In this document: positions 35,729 through 45,526 of the stretch, piece by piece
Layout of the letters: each line of letters starts with the position of its first letter
Position numbering within the stretch: position 1 is the stretch's first letter
From: Elusimicrobiaceae bacterium
Lineage (GTDB): Bacteria > Elusimicrobiota > Elusimicrobia > Elusimicrobiales > Elusimicrobiaceae
Assembly: GCA_017475405.1 (NCBI GenBank)
Contig: JAFVFN010000013.1
Location: forward strand, 23,007 to 87,006
Direction: 5' to 3'
DNA length: 64,000 nt
Notes under the pieces: generated by a model
What the model was told of the DNA's origin: nothing
Databases searched by the model: none
Seen by the model: the letters and a program-made list of their open reading frames with translations, nothing else
Program-made: the position numbers and the translations under genes

Positions 35729-36706
35729 ATGAAGATATCACATTTAGTAACTGCAGGTTTGCTTGTAGGGGTGCTCAGCACCAACGCACTGGCGATTCAC
35801 CGAAATGCCGGTACCAGTGCCGGAGCGTTTTTAAAGATTGATGCCGGTGCCCCGCGTGCCCAGGCACTGGGTAATGCGTTTGTATCTGTAGCAGACGGAC
35901 CAGAGGCCTTATTTTGGAACCCGGCCGGTGCGGCCAGTGCTACTACGCGCGAAGTGCAGTTTACGTATTTGGATTATCTGCAGGGGTATAAGGCCCGTAC
36001 GCTTGCGTATTTGCAACCCATTGGTAAAACCATTATCGGGTTAACCGTGAACTACATGGATATGGATCACTTCGATTTTCGTGACGAGTGGGGTAATAAA
36101 AATCCGGAAGTTGGTGTACCGGTTCAAAACTTTGTAGGTAGTTTATCCATTGCCCGCGGGTTTTTGAACCAAAAACTGCAACTGGGCGGTACGGCCAAGT
36201 ATATTACGGAACGTTTGTATAACGGTTCAGGTCATAACCACTATGATAACGTCGGATTTGACGTGGGTGCCAAACTGCGTTTAGTCAATTGGCTGGGACT
36301 GGGCGGTGCCTTGGTGAACTTGGGAGATAAAGAAGAAATGCCGCGCGGTTGGCGCGTGGGTGCGGATTTAAATACCCGTTACTTTACGATTTCCGGCGAA
36401 TATATGAAATACGTGGATGATAAGGCCCGCTACGGAGTAGGATTGGAAGTACACATCCCGGAAGATTTGTTGCAGGTGGCCCGGTTTGATCTGCGGGTCG
36501 GATATTACACCCGTGACAACACCGGTATTAATACCGAAGACAGCTGGGTCAAAGAAGTGGGACTGGAAGAAACTTCCCGTGTATCGTTCGGGTTTGGTAT
36601 TTACAGTTCGGAATTATTCGGTTACGGCGCGTCCATTGACTATGCCGTTACTCCGTTTGGAGCGTTGGGAACTTCGCAACAGTTAGCAGTTTCCCTACAG
36701 TTCTAG
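35729..36706 (+). CDS. PorV/PorQ-family outer-membrane protein
   Basis: The 325-residue protein has a signal peptide (about 1-22) and the family signature near the mature N-terminus: AGAFLKIDAGAPRAQALGNA, then FVSVADGPEALFWNPAGAA. The rest alternates short amphipathic strands and ends in an aromatic residue (SLQF), as expected for a FadL-like beta barrel. In Bacteroidota, PorV carries type 9 cargo to the cell surface. Here the gene directly follows a giant protein with a FlgD/sorting-like C-terminus and precedes the Tad genes. A cargo-handling role is inferred. Confidence 0.85.
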   Translation: MKISHLVTAGLLVGVLSTNALAIHRNAGTSAGAFLKIDAGAPRAQALGNAFVSVADGPEALFWNPAGAASATTREVQFTYLDYLQGYKARTLAYLQPIGKTIIGLTVNYMDMDHFDFRDEWGNKNPEVGVPVQNFVGSLSIARGFLNQKLQLGGTAKYITERLYNGSGHNHYDNVGFDVGAKLRLVNWLGLGGALVNLGDKEEMPRGWRVGADLNTRYFTISGEYMKYVDDKARYGVGLEVHIPEDLLQVARFDLRVGYYTRDNTGINTEDSWVKEVGLEETSRVSFGFGIYSSELFGYGASIDYAVTPFGALGTSQQLAVSLQF

Positions 36707-36709
36707 TTT

Positions 36710-36892
36710 ATGTTAAAGCAGGGGAAGAAAACACTACAGGATAAAAAAGGTCAAAGTACTACGGAATATATTGTCGTGGTGGCCGGCCTGGTCAGTGCAT
36801 TCCTTTCCTTTTATGTGTTTTACTCACACCTGGTGCCGCAACAGTTTGACCAGGGAGCAAAATTGATTTTGACGGATTATAATGCAAAATAA
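36710..36892 (+). CDS. Flp-type pilin (short)
   Basis: This 60-residue protein has the class IVb (Flp) pilin layout: a short basic leader, the cleavage and assembly motif G-QSTTEY, a hydrophobic helix (about 19-42) and a short tail. It starts three bases after the PorV-like stop. It would be processed by a prepilin peptidase, none of which is in the window. Together with the next gene it gives two adjacent Flp-like subunits, one probably major and one minor. Confidence 0.8.
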   Translation: MLKQGKKTLQDKKGQSTTEYIVVVAGLVSAFLSFYVFYSHLVPQQFDQGAKLILTDYNAK

Positions 36893-36913
36893 AATTTGAA
36901 GTTAGGAGGAGTT

Positions 36914-37135
36914 ATGAAATATATCGTAGCCTTGCAAAATAAAGCCGATGCACTCAGAGCCAATGTATTAGGTACGCTGACCCGCAAAGAAGGTCAGAAC
37001 ACCGTAGAATACGTACTCATGCTCGTCGTCGTAGTCGGTGTGGCCGTATTAGTGGGCGGTTTAATTAAGAGCTTTATGCCTGAGTTCTGGGAGAACATCA
37101 AAGGTAAAATCCTGGGTGGTGCTAACAGCCTGTAA
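36914..37135 (+). CDS. Flp-type pilin
   Basis: The 73-residue product has a longer basic leader, the motif G-QNTVEY, a hydrophobic helix of Val/Leu and a short tail (SFMPEFWENIKGKIL). ATG 36914 is preferred because a strong AGGAGGAG site lies six bases upstream; the earlier in-frame start lacks one. The strong ribosome site suggests that this is the more highly made pilin. It precedes the TadE-like gene by three bases. Confidence 0.85.
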   Translation: MKYIVALQNKADALRANVLGTLTRKEGQNTVEYVLMLVVVVGVAVLVGGLIKSFMPEFWENIKGKILGGANSL

Positions 37136-37138
37136 TTT

Positions 37139-37624
37139 ATGAAAATTTTTCATGGGAAGCGCGGTCAGGTAACCGTGGAGCTAATGTTGGTGTTGCCTGT
37201 ATTTATGCTCGTAATATTCTTTGTGCTTGAATATGGCAACCTGGCTTACCGCACGCTTGTTTTAAACCACGCTTCCTATGAATTTGCCCGTATAGCGGCA
37301 CTTACGGGGGTAGATGCCCCCAGTGGCCCGGCGAACCGGACCACCATGATGCAGAAGATTGACCAGTCCAAACGTAAAGTATTTGGGCGGGAAGCTGAAA
37401 GACTCAGCGTACAGATAAAAGTAGAAAACACCGGGGTGGACCCGATGTATCGAAAACATCGTCATCAGGACGTATTGGTAACGATAACGTATCCGGTAAA
37501 ATTATTATTTCCGGGAACCAGTTATATTTTGGCGGATGAACCCCGCCGGGAAGGGATACGCAAAATACAAACTACCGCGCGTATGCCTGTGGAAAAAGCG
37601 TATTTAAGCTCGGACCAACGGTAG
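37139..37624 (+). CDS. tadE: TadE-like pseudopilin
   Basis: The 161-residue protein has RGQVTVELMLVLPVFMLVIF at about residues 8-27, the TadE prepilin-like cleavage and hydrophobic segment, then NHASYEFARIAAL, a typical post-membrane helix, and a small extracytoplasmic domain. TadE and TadF are minor pseudopilins that help assemble Flp pili. It lies between the pilins and cpaB, the usual neighbourhood. A second TadE-like gene is at 53162. Confidence 0.85.
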   Translation: MKIFHGKRGQVTVELMLVLPVFMLVIFFVLEYGNLAYRTLVLNHASYEFARIAALTGVDAPSGPANRTTMMQKIDQSKRKVFGREAERLSVQIKVENTGVDPMYRKHRHQDVLVTITYPVKLLFPGTSYILADEPRREGIRKIQTTARMPVEKAYLSSDQR

Positions 37625-37664
37625 TACAGATTTGATACGTGATTTTAGGTTGTAAGGAGAACAA

Positions 37665-38420
37665 ATGAAAAAAGGTTTTTTATTTCCACTCTTGTTGGCC
37701 ATATTGGCCGCTGTAGTGTATGCCATGATCGTAAGTCGTGCCGAAAAGAAACTCAACGACGCTAAAAACGTTAAATATGTATTTGTTCCGACGCGTGATA
37801 TTAAAGAGCGCGAAGTCATCAAACGTGATTTTGTCAAAACCGTTCCCGTGCCGGCTGCTTACCTGCAGAAAGATGCGTTTACCTATACGACCGATGCGGA
37901 TTTTAAAGCCATTGAAAATGCTGTAGCACGTATCCAGATTCCCAAAGGCAACCAGATTTCCAAATACGCCATTACCTCGTTGTCTCCGGAAGCAGGACTT
38001 TCCAGTAAAATCCCGGTCCAGATGAGAGGTTTTATTATTAATAACATTCCGATAGCTACGGCCGGTTTGATTAAACCCGATGATAACGTGGATATTTTGC
38101 TGACGTTCTCCGCCGTTATGAAAAACGGTACTCAGCAAAACGTAACCGTGACGTTGTTGCAAAACGTAAAAGTATTGGGTGTAGGGAACGATTTAGGGCA
38201 GGGCTTGGATGCTAAGTCTGCCTCTGCGCTAAAGAATAAAGATGAGGATGCCTCGGCCTATTCGGACAGTGTGGCTTTAGCCTTGGCTCTTTCGCCGCGT
38301 GACGCGCAATATTTGGCACTGGCACAGAAAGAGGGGGATATTTCCGTCATCCTGCGTTCACACGGAGATGTAACCAACTACTTAATGGAAATTGCCACTT
38401 TTGAAAAATTATTTAATTAA
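37665..38420 (+). CDS. cpaB: Flp pilus assembly protein CpaB/RcpC
   Basis: The 251-residue protein has an N-terminal membrane segment (about 4-22), an SAF-like domain (VPTRDIKEREVIKRDFVKTV at about 43-62) and the RcpC beta domain with PVQMRGFIINNIPIATAGLI and PDDNVDILLTF. CpaB sits in the periplasm and links the inner-membrane machinery with the secretin, possibly anchoring it to peptidoglycan. The ATG follows an AGGAG site. The secretin gene follows after 11 bases, as in most tad loci. Confidence 0.92.
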   Translation: MKKGFLFPLLLAILAAVVYAMIVSRAEKKLNDAKNVKYVFVPTRDIKEREVIKRDFVKTVPVPAAYLQKDAFTYTTDADFKAIENAVARIQIPKGNQISKYAITSLSPEAGLSSKIPVQMRGFIINNIPIATAGLIKPDDNVDILLTFSAVMKNGTQQNVTVTLLQNVKVLGVGNDLGQGLDAKSASALKNKDEDASAYSDSVALALALSPRDAQYLALAQKEGDISVILRSHGDVTNYLMEIATFEKLFN

Positions 38421-38431
38421 TGGGATGAGTC

Positions 38432-39178
38432 ATGACAAATAAAAAACTAATCTATGGAGTTTCTCTTGCAGTGGCTTTGGCCGGCTTGTTTGCGCCGTCT
38501 GACGCGCAGGCTAAAAAGACACGCCTGGTAGCCGTCAGTGCCGATGTAGTCGAAATCAGCGGTACCTTGCAAAGTGTGAAAGGATTTTCCTGGAACCAAC
38601 TGTTTGACTTTGAGGAAGCCACGATTCCCGGTATTTTGTCGTTAGGGGAATTTGAGCGTAAAACGGCAGTGACCACGCGTCTTCGTTTGATGGAAACCGA
38701 AGGCCGCGCTCAGGTGCTTTCTAACCCTAAAATTGTTACGTCTTCCGGAAGCAGTGCCAAGATTACGGTGGGCGGTAAGATCCCGATACCGATTGTGAAT
38801 AACCAAGGGGTGGGTTCCCAATTAGAAGAATACGGTATTTTGCTCAATGTATTGCCTACCATCATCCCGGAACGCAATAACATTATTGACCTGCAGGTAC
38901 AACTTTCCGTATCTACGGTAGACTATTCTCGTACAGTTGTGATCGGTACCGCCACGGCTCCGTCTTTTACCAACCGTGACGTAGAAACTCATGTGGAGCT
39001 TAACAGCGGCGAAACATTGGTTATCGGCGGACTGAAAAGCAGTGCCCGCAACGTCAGTGAAGACCGCGTACCATTCTTGGGACGGTTGCCGCTTATTGGA
39101 CTGCTCTTTAAAAACAAAGACGTCACGGAAGAACAACGTTCTTTATTCCTGTTTATTACGGTTGAAATTGTAGAATAA
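38432..39178 (+). CDS. cpaC: Minimal secretin (CpaC/RcpA-type)
   Basis: The 248-residue protein has a signal peptide (about 1-27) and then almost only the C-terminal secretin domain: RLRLMETEGRAQVLSNPKIV, the VPTI-like VLPTI, GETLVIGGL and VPFLGRLPLIGLLF near the end. The N-terminal N0/N1, BON and KH-like domains of ordinary CpaC/RcpA (about 400-600 residues) are missing. A separate outer-membrane or periplasmic partner may replace them. Two bases separate its stop from the fused ATPase gene. The secretin domain itself looks complete. Confidence 0.9.
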   Translation: MTNKKLIYGVSLAVALAGLFAPSDAQAKKTRLVAVSADVVEISGTLQSVKGFSWNQLFDFEEATIPGILSLGEFERKTAVTTRLRLMETEGRAQVLSNPKIVTSSGSSAKITVGGKIPIPIVNNQGVGSQLEEYGILLNVLPTIIPERNNIIDLQVQLSVSTVDYSRTVVIGTATAPSFTNRDVETHVELNSGETLVIGGLKSSARNVSEDRVPFLGRLPLIGLLFKNKDVTEEQRSLFLFITVEIVE

Positions 39179-39179
39179 T

Positions 39180-41498
39180 ATGGCAGAAGAAAAAGAAGTC
39201 AAATCCGAAGCAAAGATTATCGCGTTTTCCGGTCCGAAAGAGGGGGCCGGTAAAACCACGCTCACCCTGAATTTGGCGCTCGGTTGGGCTGGCATTCAAA
39301 AACGGCCGGTACTCATTGTGCCGCTTGATCCTCTCGCACGCCAAGAACACAGTTTTTATTTGAATATCAAAAACCCTGTCAGCGTAGTCGATTTACTGCA
39401 GACGTTGGGTAACACCAATATTGCCGTGGTGGGCGGACTGCTGCGGGGTAAAATTTCCATGTCTCAATGGGGCGTAGGCCTGTTGCCGCTGGGCAATACC
39501 CGGGCGCAGGTAGCGTCTATCAGCCCGAAGATTTTGATTCCGATTTTGTCGCGTCTTTCGCAGACGTTTGATATTTTTCTGGATGTGGATTCCAGTTTCC
39601 CGATGCAGGCGTTTGCATTTGATATTGCCGATAAAGTGTTTTGGGTGTCGCAGGCCACGCGTACACATTTAAACGCGACGGTCCAGTTATTTAATGATTA
39701 CAAAGAGCAACATTATCCCATGGACCGGTTAAGCGTGCTGTGCAACGCTTATGATATGCCCGGTTCCATTGACTACTCCGAAGTGGAGCGCTTTTACGGA
39801 TCGTTGGGACACGAAATTGATGTATTTTTACCGTGGGATGAGGATGTAATGAGCACTTCCAACCGCCGGGAAGTAGAAATTATTGTAAACCCGCAAGCGG
39901 AATGGGTCAAGGGACTGCGTTTGGTGCTCGCCAAAATTCGTGATTTAAAACCGGCTCCCAAGGACTGGACGGCCTCTGTGTCAGATGCGGAGTTTACGCA
40001 GGCGGCGCAAGAGATTTGGAGTCCGGTGGTATTTAATAGTGGCAAAACACAATCGTTGGAAGACCATGTGTCCGAAGAAGAGGCTGCCGGAAGTACCAAG
40101 CTTTCTTTCTGGGATGATCTCAAACAAAAAGTACACAAAGAAGTCGTACATACCTTGGAAATCGAACACATTGTGGTTAGTGACGAAAGTTCGGCCAGTG
40201 AACAGACCCGCAAACGGGTAGCCGCTATTGTGGATGACATTTTACAAAAACAGCCTAATTTGCAATTTTCACGGGAACAGCGTGCCCGGTTCTCCTCAGA
40301 ACTGTTGGATGAAATTTTAGGGTTGGGACCGCTTGAAGTCTTGATGCGAGATCCGGCTGTTACCGAAATTATGGTCAATGCGTTTGATAAGATTTTTATT
40401 GAACAAAAAGGAAAACTGACCCTGACTAAATATAAATTTAGAAACAATGATCAGGTTGTACAGGTTATTAAGCGTATTGTGGCTCCGCTCGGACGTCGTA
40501 TTGACGAATCCGTACCGCTCGTAGACGCACGTTTAAAAGACGGATCCCGTGTCAACGCCATTATTTCGCCGCTTGCGGTATCCGGACCGACTCTGACCAT
40601 TCGCCGCTTCTCGCAAAAACCGTTCGGACCGGAAGATTACTACCGATTCGGTACGATTACGCCGCAATGTATGGAGTTTATCAAAAAATGTGTTAAAATC
40701 CGTAAAAACATTATTGTATGCGGCGGTACCGGTACCGGTAAAACCACTTTCTTAAACGCAATTTCCGGCTATATTGCTGATGATGAACGTATTATTACCG
40801 TAGAAGATACCGCGGAACTTCGTTTGCAGCAGCCGCACTGGGTATCGTTGGAAAGCCGTCCGCCAAACGTCGAAGGGAAAGGGGCAGTAACCATTCAGGA
40901 TTTGGTCAAAAACTGTTTGCGTATGCGTCCGGACCGCATTGTAGTCGGGGAGTGCCGCGGCGGTGAAGCTTTGGACATGTTACAGGCCATGAACACCGGT
41001 CACGAAGGTTCACTGACCACGATTCACGCCAATACGCCGCGTGACGGATTATCTCGTTTGGAAGCCATGTGCATGCAGACTGGAGCGGATTTGCCGGTAT
41101 TTGTAATCCGGGAGATGATTTCTTCAGCGGTCAATATGATCGTGCAGCTTTCCCGTTTTTCGGACGGTTCTCGTAAAGTAACATATATTACGGAAATGCA
41201 CGGTCAAAAAGACGGAGAGATTCAGTCTACCGATTTATTTCGCTATGTACAGACCGGGGTCGATGAGAACGGCAAGGTACAAGGTGTCTTTGCTCCGACC
41301 GGGAATTTGCCGACTTTCTTTGACGAATTTGCCGCCAAAGGGCAACCGGTGGAACGAGACGTATTTACCAAGGGAGCCGTTCCGTTAGATGCAGAGGGAG
41401 AACCGGATGCACGTGCCGTAGCAGCCCTGCAGTCGGGTTCCTCGCAGCAACCGGAAGCACCGCAGGCACCGTTGCCGCCTGCTCCGCCCACGGTTTGA
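39180..41498 (+). CDS. Fused TadZ-TadA (CpaE-CpaF) ATPase
   Basis: The 772-residue protein joins two Tad ATPases. Residues about 10-260 are a ParA/MinD-like domain with the deviant Walker [11 protein letters not shown] (from residue 18) and [14 protein letters not shown], matching TadZ/CpaE, which places the pilus at a pole. After a linker, residues about 330-700 are the CpaF/TadA secretion ATPase with Walker [10 protein letters not shown] (from residue 515), [29 protein letters not shown] and [13 protein letters not shown]. The tail is Pro/Ala-rich. Normally these are two genes. The fusion fixes a 1:1 ratio and ties the localisation factor to the motor. Confidence 0.92.
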   Translation: MAEEKEVKSEAKIIAFSGPKEGAGKTTLTLNLALGWAGIQKRPVLIVPLDPLARQEHSFYLNIKNPVSVVDLLQTLGNTNIAVVGGLLRGKISMSQWGVGLLPLGNTRAQVASISPKILIPILSRLSQTFDIFLDVDSSFPMQAFAFDIADKVFWVSQATRTHLNATVQLFNDYKEQHYPMDRLSVLCNAYDMPGSIDYSEVERFYGSLGHEIDVFLPWDEDVMSTSNRREVEIIVNPQAEWVKGLRLVLAKIRDLKPAPKDWTASVSDAEFTQAAQEIWSPVVFNSGKTQSLEDHVSEEEAAGSTKLSFWDDLKQKVHKEVVHTLEIEHIVVSDESSASEQTRKRVAAIVDDILQKQPNLQFSREQRARFSSELLDEILGLGPLEVLMRDPAVTEIMVNAFDKIFIEQKGKLTLTKYKFRNNDQVVQVIKRIVAPLGRRIDESVPLVDARLKDGSRVNAIISPLAVSGPTLTIRRFSQKPFGPEDYYRFGTITPQCMEFIKKCVKIRKNIIVCGGTGTGKTTFLNAISGYIADDERIITVEDTAELRLQQPHWVSLESRPPNVEGKGAVTIQDLVKNCLRMRPDRIVVGECRGGEALDMLQAMNTGHEGSLTTIHANTPRDGLSRLEAMCMQTGADLPVFVIREMISSAVNMIVQLSRFSDGSRKVTYITEMHGQKDGEIQSTDLFRYVQTGVDENGKVQGVFAPTGNLPTFFDEFAAKGQPVERDVFTKGAVPLDAEGEPDARAVAALQSGSSQQPEAPQAPLPPAPPTV

Positions 41499-41515
41499 TA
41501 GGACACGTAAAGCGT

Positions 41516-43135
41516 ATGAAAAACAGCCTGTTTATCAAATTTATGATGGCCGTCCTGTTGGTGTTAACTGTAGCAAAACCGGGGGTTACCCGTACGCTTG
41601 ACACCAATGATCTGCGTAAAATTCAATGTGCGCAGGATAAGATGCGCATTTTGGCTGGATTTTTCAATATTGATTCCAAAGAAACTAACTATACATTGAC
41701 GGATTTGTGTGGTTCGGCGGCGAGTAAACCGATTACCATGCCGAAATGGTTTTCGGAAGAATTGGCCCGCATGGACAAGAACAAAGTAGTTTTTGTTAAA
41801 ACAGAAAACCAAACGTACAGTGAAGTAGATTTATGGCGTCAGGCGTTTTCCAATGTGTATTTATACTTGGACCGTGCGGCGCAGTCCTTGGATCCGAATC
41901 GTCCGATTGTACTGGAACAGTTATCGCGCGGTTACGTAGGGAATCGACTCAATTTAATGGCGACGTTGGATCGTCTGAATAAAGATTTATTACGCGGCAA
42001 CCAGTTATTTGTCATGAAAGACAGTATGGACGGGCGGGCCCGTTCCATGCTTTCCACGTTGGAGCTGATTAACAATGAATTTTTCAGTACCATTGAATCG
42101 TTTTCCAGTCCGGTCTCACAACGCGATGAAAAATACCGACAATCTGTCATGGCCGTAGTGGTATTGGCTAATCACTTATATGCCCAATTTATGGGAAGCC
42201 CGATTCCGGCTACTCCGCCCAGTCCCGAAACATACCGTACGACTCGGGCCGACCGCGTATTCAGTTTAATGCTCATTATGATCGGGGCGGTACTGGCCGG
42301 TATGTTTGTGTATTTTCTGATCAATAACAAGCGAGAGTCCATTAACCGCATGATGGATGATTATCGTGCGCGCAGTGCCGTATGGGCCGAAGATTTTAAC
42401 CGTCAGTTCGTAACGATTGATGTGAAGTATATTGTGCTAGCTACCATCGGCGTATTTGTGATATTGGGTTTTATGGCCGGCTGGATGATCGGCGGATTTT
42501 TGGGAGTATTTGTATTTTTGGCTTTTGTGGCCATGGGGGGGGTTGTCAGCATTCGGGTGCCGTCTGCTATTTTGGATAACCTCAAAAAAAGCCGCGGGGT
42601 CAAAGTAAACAAGCAGCTCATGGATGCGCTGATTTTACTGTCCAACTCATTGCGTTCCGGTATGGATATTGTACAGGGGTTTGAAATGGTATCCAAAGAC
42701 TTATTGCCGCCTATTTCCGATGAGTTCGGATTAGTTGTCAAAAACTATCAGCTAGGCACTCCGTTTGAACAGGCGTTGGACGGCATGGTCGCTCGTGTAG
42801 ACAGTCGGATGTTGGCCTACATTGTAAAAGCGATTATTATTCAGCGACAGGTCGGTGGTAATTTGCCCGTTATCTTTGCCCGTTTAGTAGAGAATATTCG
42901 TGAAGAAAGCAAGCTGGAAGAAAAATTACAGGCGTTGACCGCTCAGCAGCGTATTCAGTCGCTGGTGGTCAGTGTGATGCCGTTTGTGATGATGATGGTC
43001 ATGTTCCTGTTTAACCCGTCTCAGATGATTGCTTTCTATACCAGTCCGATCGGAATGATGCTGTTCTTGTTTTGTGTGGTATGGATTTTCATCGGGATGC
43101 AGGTATTGCAGAAAATGGGAGATATTAAGGTATAG
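41516..43135 (+). CDS. tadB: TadB-like platform protein with extra N-terminal domain
   Basis: The C-terminal half is a GspF/TadB platform protein: membrane segments at about 310-355, a cytoplasmic domain with LMDALILLSNSLRSGMDIVQ and IIIQRQVGGNLPVIFARLVE, and two membrane segments near the end. The N-terminal 240 residues are unusual: a signal-like segment (about 8-22), a helical periplasmic part with two Cys, and a membrane segment at about 255-275. Ordinary TadB is about 300 residues; this is 539. ATG 41516 is used since the TTG at 41495 overlaps the previous stop; the ribosome site is weak. Confidence 0.88.
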   Translation: MKNSLFIKFMMAVLLVLTVAKPGVTRTLDTNDLRKIQCAQDKMRILAGFFNIDSKETNYTLTDLCGSAASKPITMPKWFSEELARMDKNKVVFVKTENQTYSEVDLWRQAFSNVYLYLDRAAQSLDPNRPIVLEQLSRGYVGNRLNLMATLDRLNKDLLRGNQLFVMKDSMDGRARSMLSTLELINNEFFSTIESFSSPVSQRDEKYRQSVMAVVVLANHLYAQFMGSPIPATPPSPETYRTTRADRVFSLMLIMIGAVLAGMFVYFLINNKRESINRMMDDYRARSAVWAEDFNRQFVTIDVKYIVLATIGVFVILGFMAGWMIGGFLGVFVFLAFVAMGGVVSIRVPSAILDNLKKSRGVKVNKQLMDALILLSNSLRSGMDIVQGFEMVSKDLLPPISDEFGLVVKNYQLGTPFEQALDGMVARVDSRMLAYIVKAIIIQRQVGGNLPVIFARLVENIREESKLEEKLQALTAQQRIQSLVVSVMPFVMMMVMFLFNPSQMIAFYTSPIGMMLFLFCVVWIFIGMQVLQKMGDIKV

Positions 43136-43137
43136 CT

Positions 43138-44025
43138 ATGACAAATTTAATGATGGTAGGGCTCAATTTGTTGTTGCTCCTCGGTACGGGTGCCGTGTTT
43201 GTCGGCATTTTCCGGTTATTTTCTCCGGCACAGGATAAAGGTGAGATTGTAGATATTGCCGTACGGCGCTACAAATCCGCTTCCAGTTTTGCGCGTTTGG
43301 ACCCGGAGTCTAAGCTGTTGGACCGCGTGGCGGTATTTTGTTTAACTACATTTCATTTGGAAGATAAGCTGGAAGAGATGTATTTGCAGTTGGGCAGTCC
43401 GGAAAAACCACAGCCGGTAGATATCCTGTATACCAAAATTATTGTGGCGGTGCTGTTACCGGCAGCGTTAATGTTATTGTTTAAATCGTTTTGGCCCATT
43501 TTGTTTATCCCGGCCGGGTTTATCCTGCCTGACGTATTGATTCGGGGAAAAATCCAAAAACGCCAGGCCGAAATTCTGGGTAATTTCTCTACGACGGTGG
43601 ACTTGGCAGCTTTGATTATTGAGTCTGGGTTAGATTACCTGACGGCTTTTGAAAGAATTATTAAAGTGGCTCGTGAAAAAACCATTTTGGAAGATGAATT
43701 AGAGAAAACTATCGGCGAAATCAAACTGGGGTATTCCCGCCGAGAGGCCTTGGAACGCTTTGCGGCCCGTACCGGTGTACAGGAAGTACGTACGTTGGTG
43801 GGTTTGATTATTCAGTCTGATGAACTCGGTACCAGTTTGGTAGATTTGCTGCGCAACTTCTCTACGGACTTGCGTTATAGTCGTCTGAATAAGGCCGAAA
43901 AACTGGCAGCACAGGCTTCTACAAAGATGCTTTTTCCGCTCTTTATATTTATCTTTCCGACCATTTTTATTTTGATTTTATCTCCCATGTTGGGCGGTTT
44001 ATTGTCCGGCGGTTTGGGATTTTGA
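43138..44025 (+). CDS. tadC: TadC-like platform protein
   Basis: This 295-residue GspF-type protein has an N-terminal membrane segment (about 5-25), a central pair (about 100-130), the cytoplasmic GspF domain with STTVDLAALIIESGLDYLTA and LIIQSDELGTSLVDLLRNFS, and a C-terminal segment (about 265-290). TadB and TadC together form the inner-membrane platform that works with the TadA motor. It follows tadB by two bases. Length and layout are ordinary. Confidence 0.92.
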   Translation: MTNLMMVGLNLLLLLGTGAVFVGIFRLFSPAQDKGEIVDIAVRRYKSASSFARLDPESKLLDRVAVFCLTTFHLEDKLEEMYLQLGSPEKPQPVDILYTKIIVAVLLPAALMLLFKSFWPILFIPAGFILPDVLIRGKIQKRQAEILGNFSTTVDLAALIIESGLDYLTAFERIIKVAREKTILEDELEKTIGEIKLGYSRREALERFAARTGVQEVRTLVGLIIQSDELGTSLVDLLRNFSTDLRYSRLNKAEKLAAQASTKMLFPLFIFIFPTIFILILSPMLGGLLSGGLGF

Positions 44026-44033
44026 GGATAACT

Positions 44034-45518
44034 ATGAATAAACAGATTCTCGTTGCCATGTTAGTCGGTATCGCAGTCCCTGCGGCGGCTTCCACGTTTA
44101 ACCGCGAGGTTCCCGTTCGCCAGTACGGAAAAGAAGCGGGCATGCTGTTGGACCTGGGTAAAATTTCCTTGGGAACGCTCAATGATGTGGAAGAAAAGAA
44201 ACAATACCTTTCTACCGTACAATTGGAAAAACAGCGTATCCAAAATTATACGTTGCGTATGGTATACGAGAACGCCTATCAACTCTATAAACAAGGGGAT
44301 TATCAACGTGCTCAAGAACTGGCACAAACCATTTTAAGTATTGATCCGAATTTTAAACAGGCCCAGACTCTGGCCACGCAGGCCAACCACATGGGTACCT
44401 ACGGTACCGTGTCGGAATCTCAGGTATTGGATTCCAAATTCAAAGAGGCGTTGGCCTTGTATGACAGCGGGCGTTTGGTAGAAGCCAATGATAAACTCAA
44501 TGAAATTTTAACCATTCAGCCCGGTAATTCCAAAGCATTGTCCTGGAAACGTCAAATTGACCGCGATATTGCCAAAGAATACGCGCGCCGCGGAGACGTA
44601 GCGGAAAAATATGGCAATTATCAAGCGGCTGTGGATGCCTGGTATAATGCGCTGCTGATGCGAAAAGATGATCCGGCCCTGGTGGCTAAGATTTCGGACG
44701 CGGAAACCAAACTGCGCCAACAGCAATTGCAGGACAACATGAAACAGGCCCTGGAATTATACAATAAAGGGCAATACGTAGAGGCGTACGCCGTATTTGA
44801 ACGCATTAAAAAAATTCAGCCCGGTGATCCGCGTGTACAAAAATATATGTCACAGCTGAAAAATGAAATCGCCGGCGGATATTACAACGCGGGCTGTCAG
44901 GCCTATAATGCTTACCGATTTGATCAGGCTGTATCCTATTGGAACAATGCCAAAAAATGGGGTGCCGATGCACCGGCCATGGATAAGTTAATCAAGAAAG
45001 CCCGCAATGCCAAAGAACGGTATATCCGTAACCAGGAACTGCGTGCCAAACAGGCTGAAATTGATGCCAAGAACGCACAGTTGGCTGCGCAACGGGCTGC
45101 TCAACAGGCCCAACAAAAAGCAGAAGAGGCACAACAAAAGGCAGATGAACAAGATATTTTAGAAACCATTACGGTAGATAATCAGGTACCGGGCCTGAGC
45201 ACCACCACGGTCATTCCGGGGGCATTACCGGGCAGTACGACTACTACCACAACCACTTCGACCACTACGACCACCACCAACAATGGTATGCCGGGAGTGT
45301 CGGAAGTAGTACCGGGATTATCCGGCGGTATGAACCGGGTATCGGCGGAAGCCAGTGCGGCATCTCGGGCGAAGTATATTGAGGGGTTGGACGCATTTAA
45401 CCAGGATGATTTTGAACGTGCCCGTCAGGCATGGATTGTGGCCAGACAATTGGATCCGGGGAACACGGATGCCGAACTGGGACTGCGTAAAGTTGAAGAA
45501 CTCATGATGATTAAATAG
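44034..45518 (+). CDS. Periplasmic TPR-repeat protein
   Basis: The 494-residue protein has a signal peptide (about 1-20), then TPR-like helical repeats (for example YKQGDYQRAQELAQTILSID and YDSGRLVEANDKLNEILTIQ), a long Gln/Ala-rich coiled coil (about 330-380), a run of Thr residues near 400-415, and a final TPR near 450-485. TadD proteins in tad loci are TPR lipoproteins; this is longer, has no lipobox, and may play a related scaffold role. A GAGGA site precedes ATG 44034. It overlaps nothing, but lies eight bases after tadC. Confidence 0.75.
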   Translation: MNKQILVAMLVGIAVPAAASTFNREVPVRQYGKEAGMLLDLGKISLGTLNDVEEKKQYLSTVQLEKQRIQNYTLRMVYENAYQLYKQGDYQRAQELAQTILSIDPNFKQAQTLATQANHMGTYGTVSESQVLDSKFKEALALYDSGRLVEANDKLNEILTIQPGNSKALSWKRQIDRDIAKEYARRGDVAEKYGNYQAAVDAWYNALLMRKDDPALVAKISDAETKLRQQQLQDNMKQALELYNKGQYVEAYAVFERIKKIQPGDPRVQKYMSQLKNEIAGGYYNAGCQAYNAYRFDQAVSYWNNAKKWGADAPAMDKLIKKARNAKERYIRNQELRAKQAEIDAKNAQLAAQRAAQQAQQKAEEAQQKADEQDILETITVDNQVPGLSTTTVIPGALPGSTTTTTTTSTTTTTTNNGMPGVSEVVPGLSGGMNRVSAEASAASRAKYIEGLDAFNQDDFERARQAWIVARQLDPGNTDAELGLRKVEELMMIK

Positions 45519-45526
45519 GAGGCGTT

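Noticed and set aside
39794..40447. 217-codon minus-strand frame inside the TadZ-TadA fusion
   Set aside because: It is opposite a strongly conserved secretion ATPase; the Ser/Cys-rich product is typical of antisense shadows.
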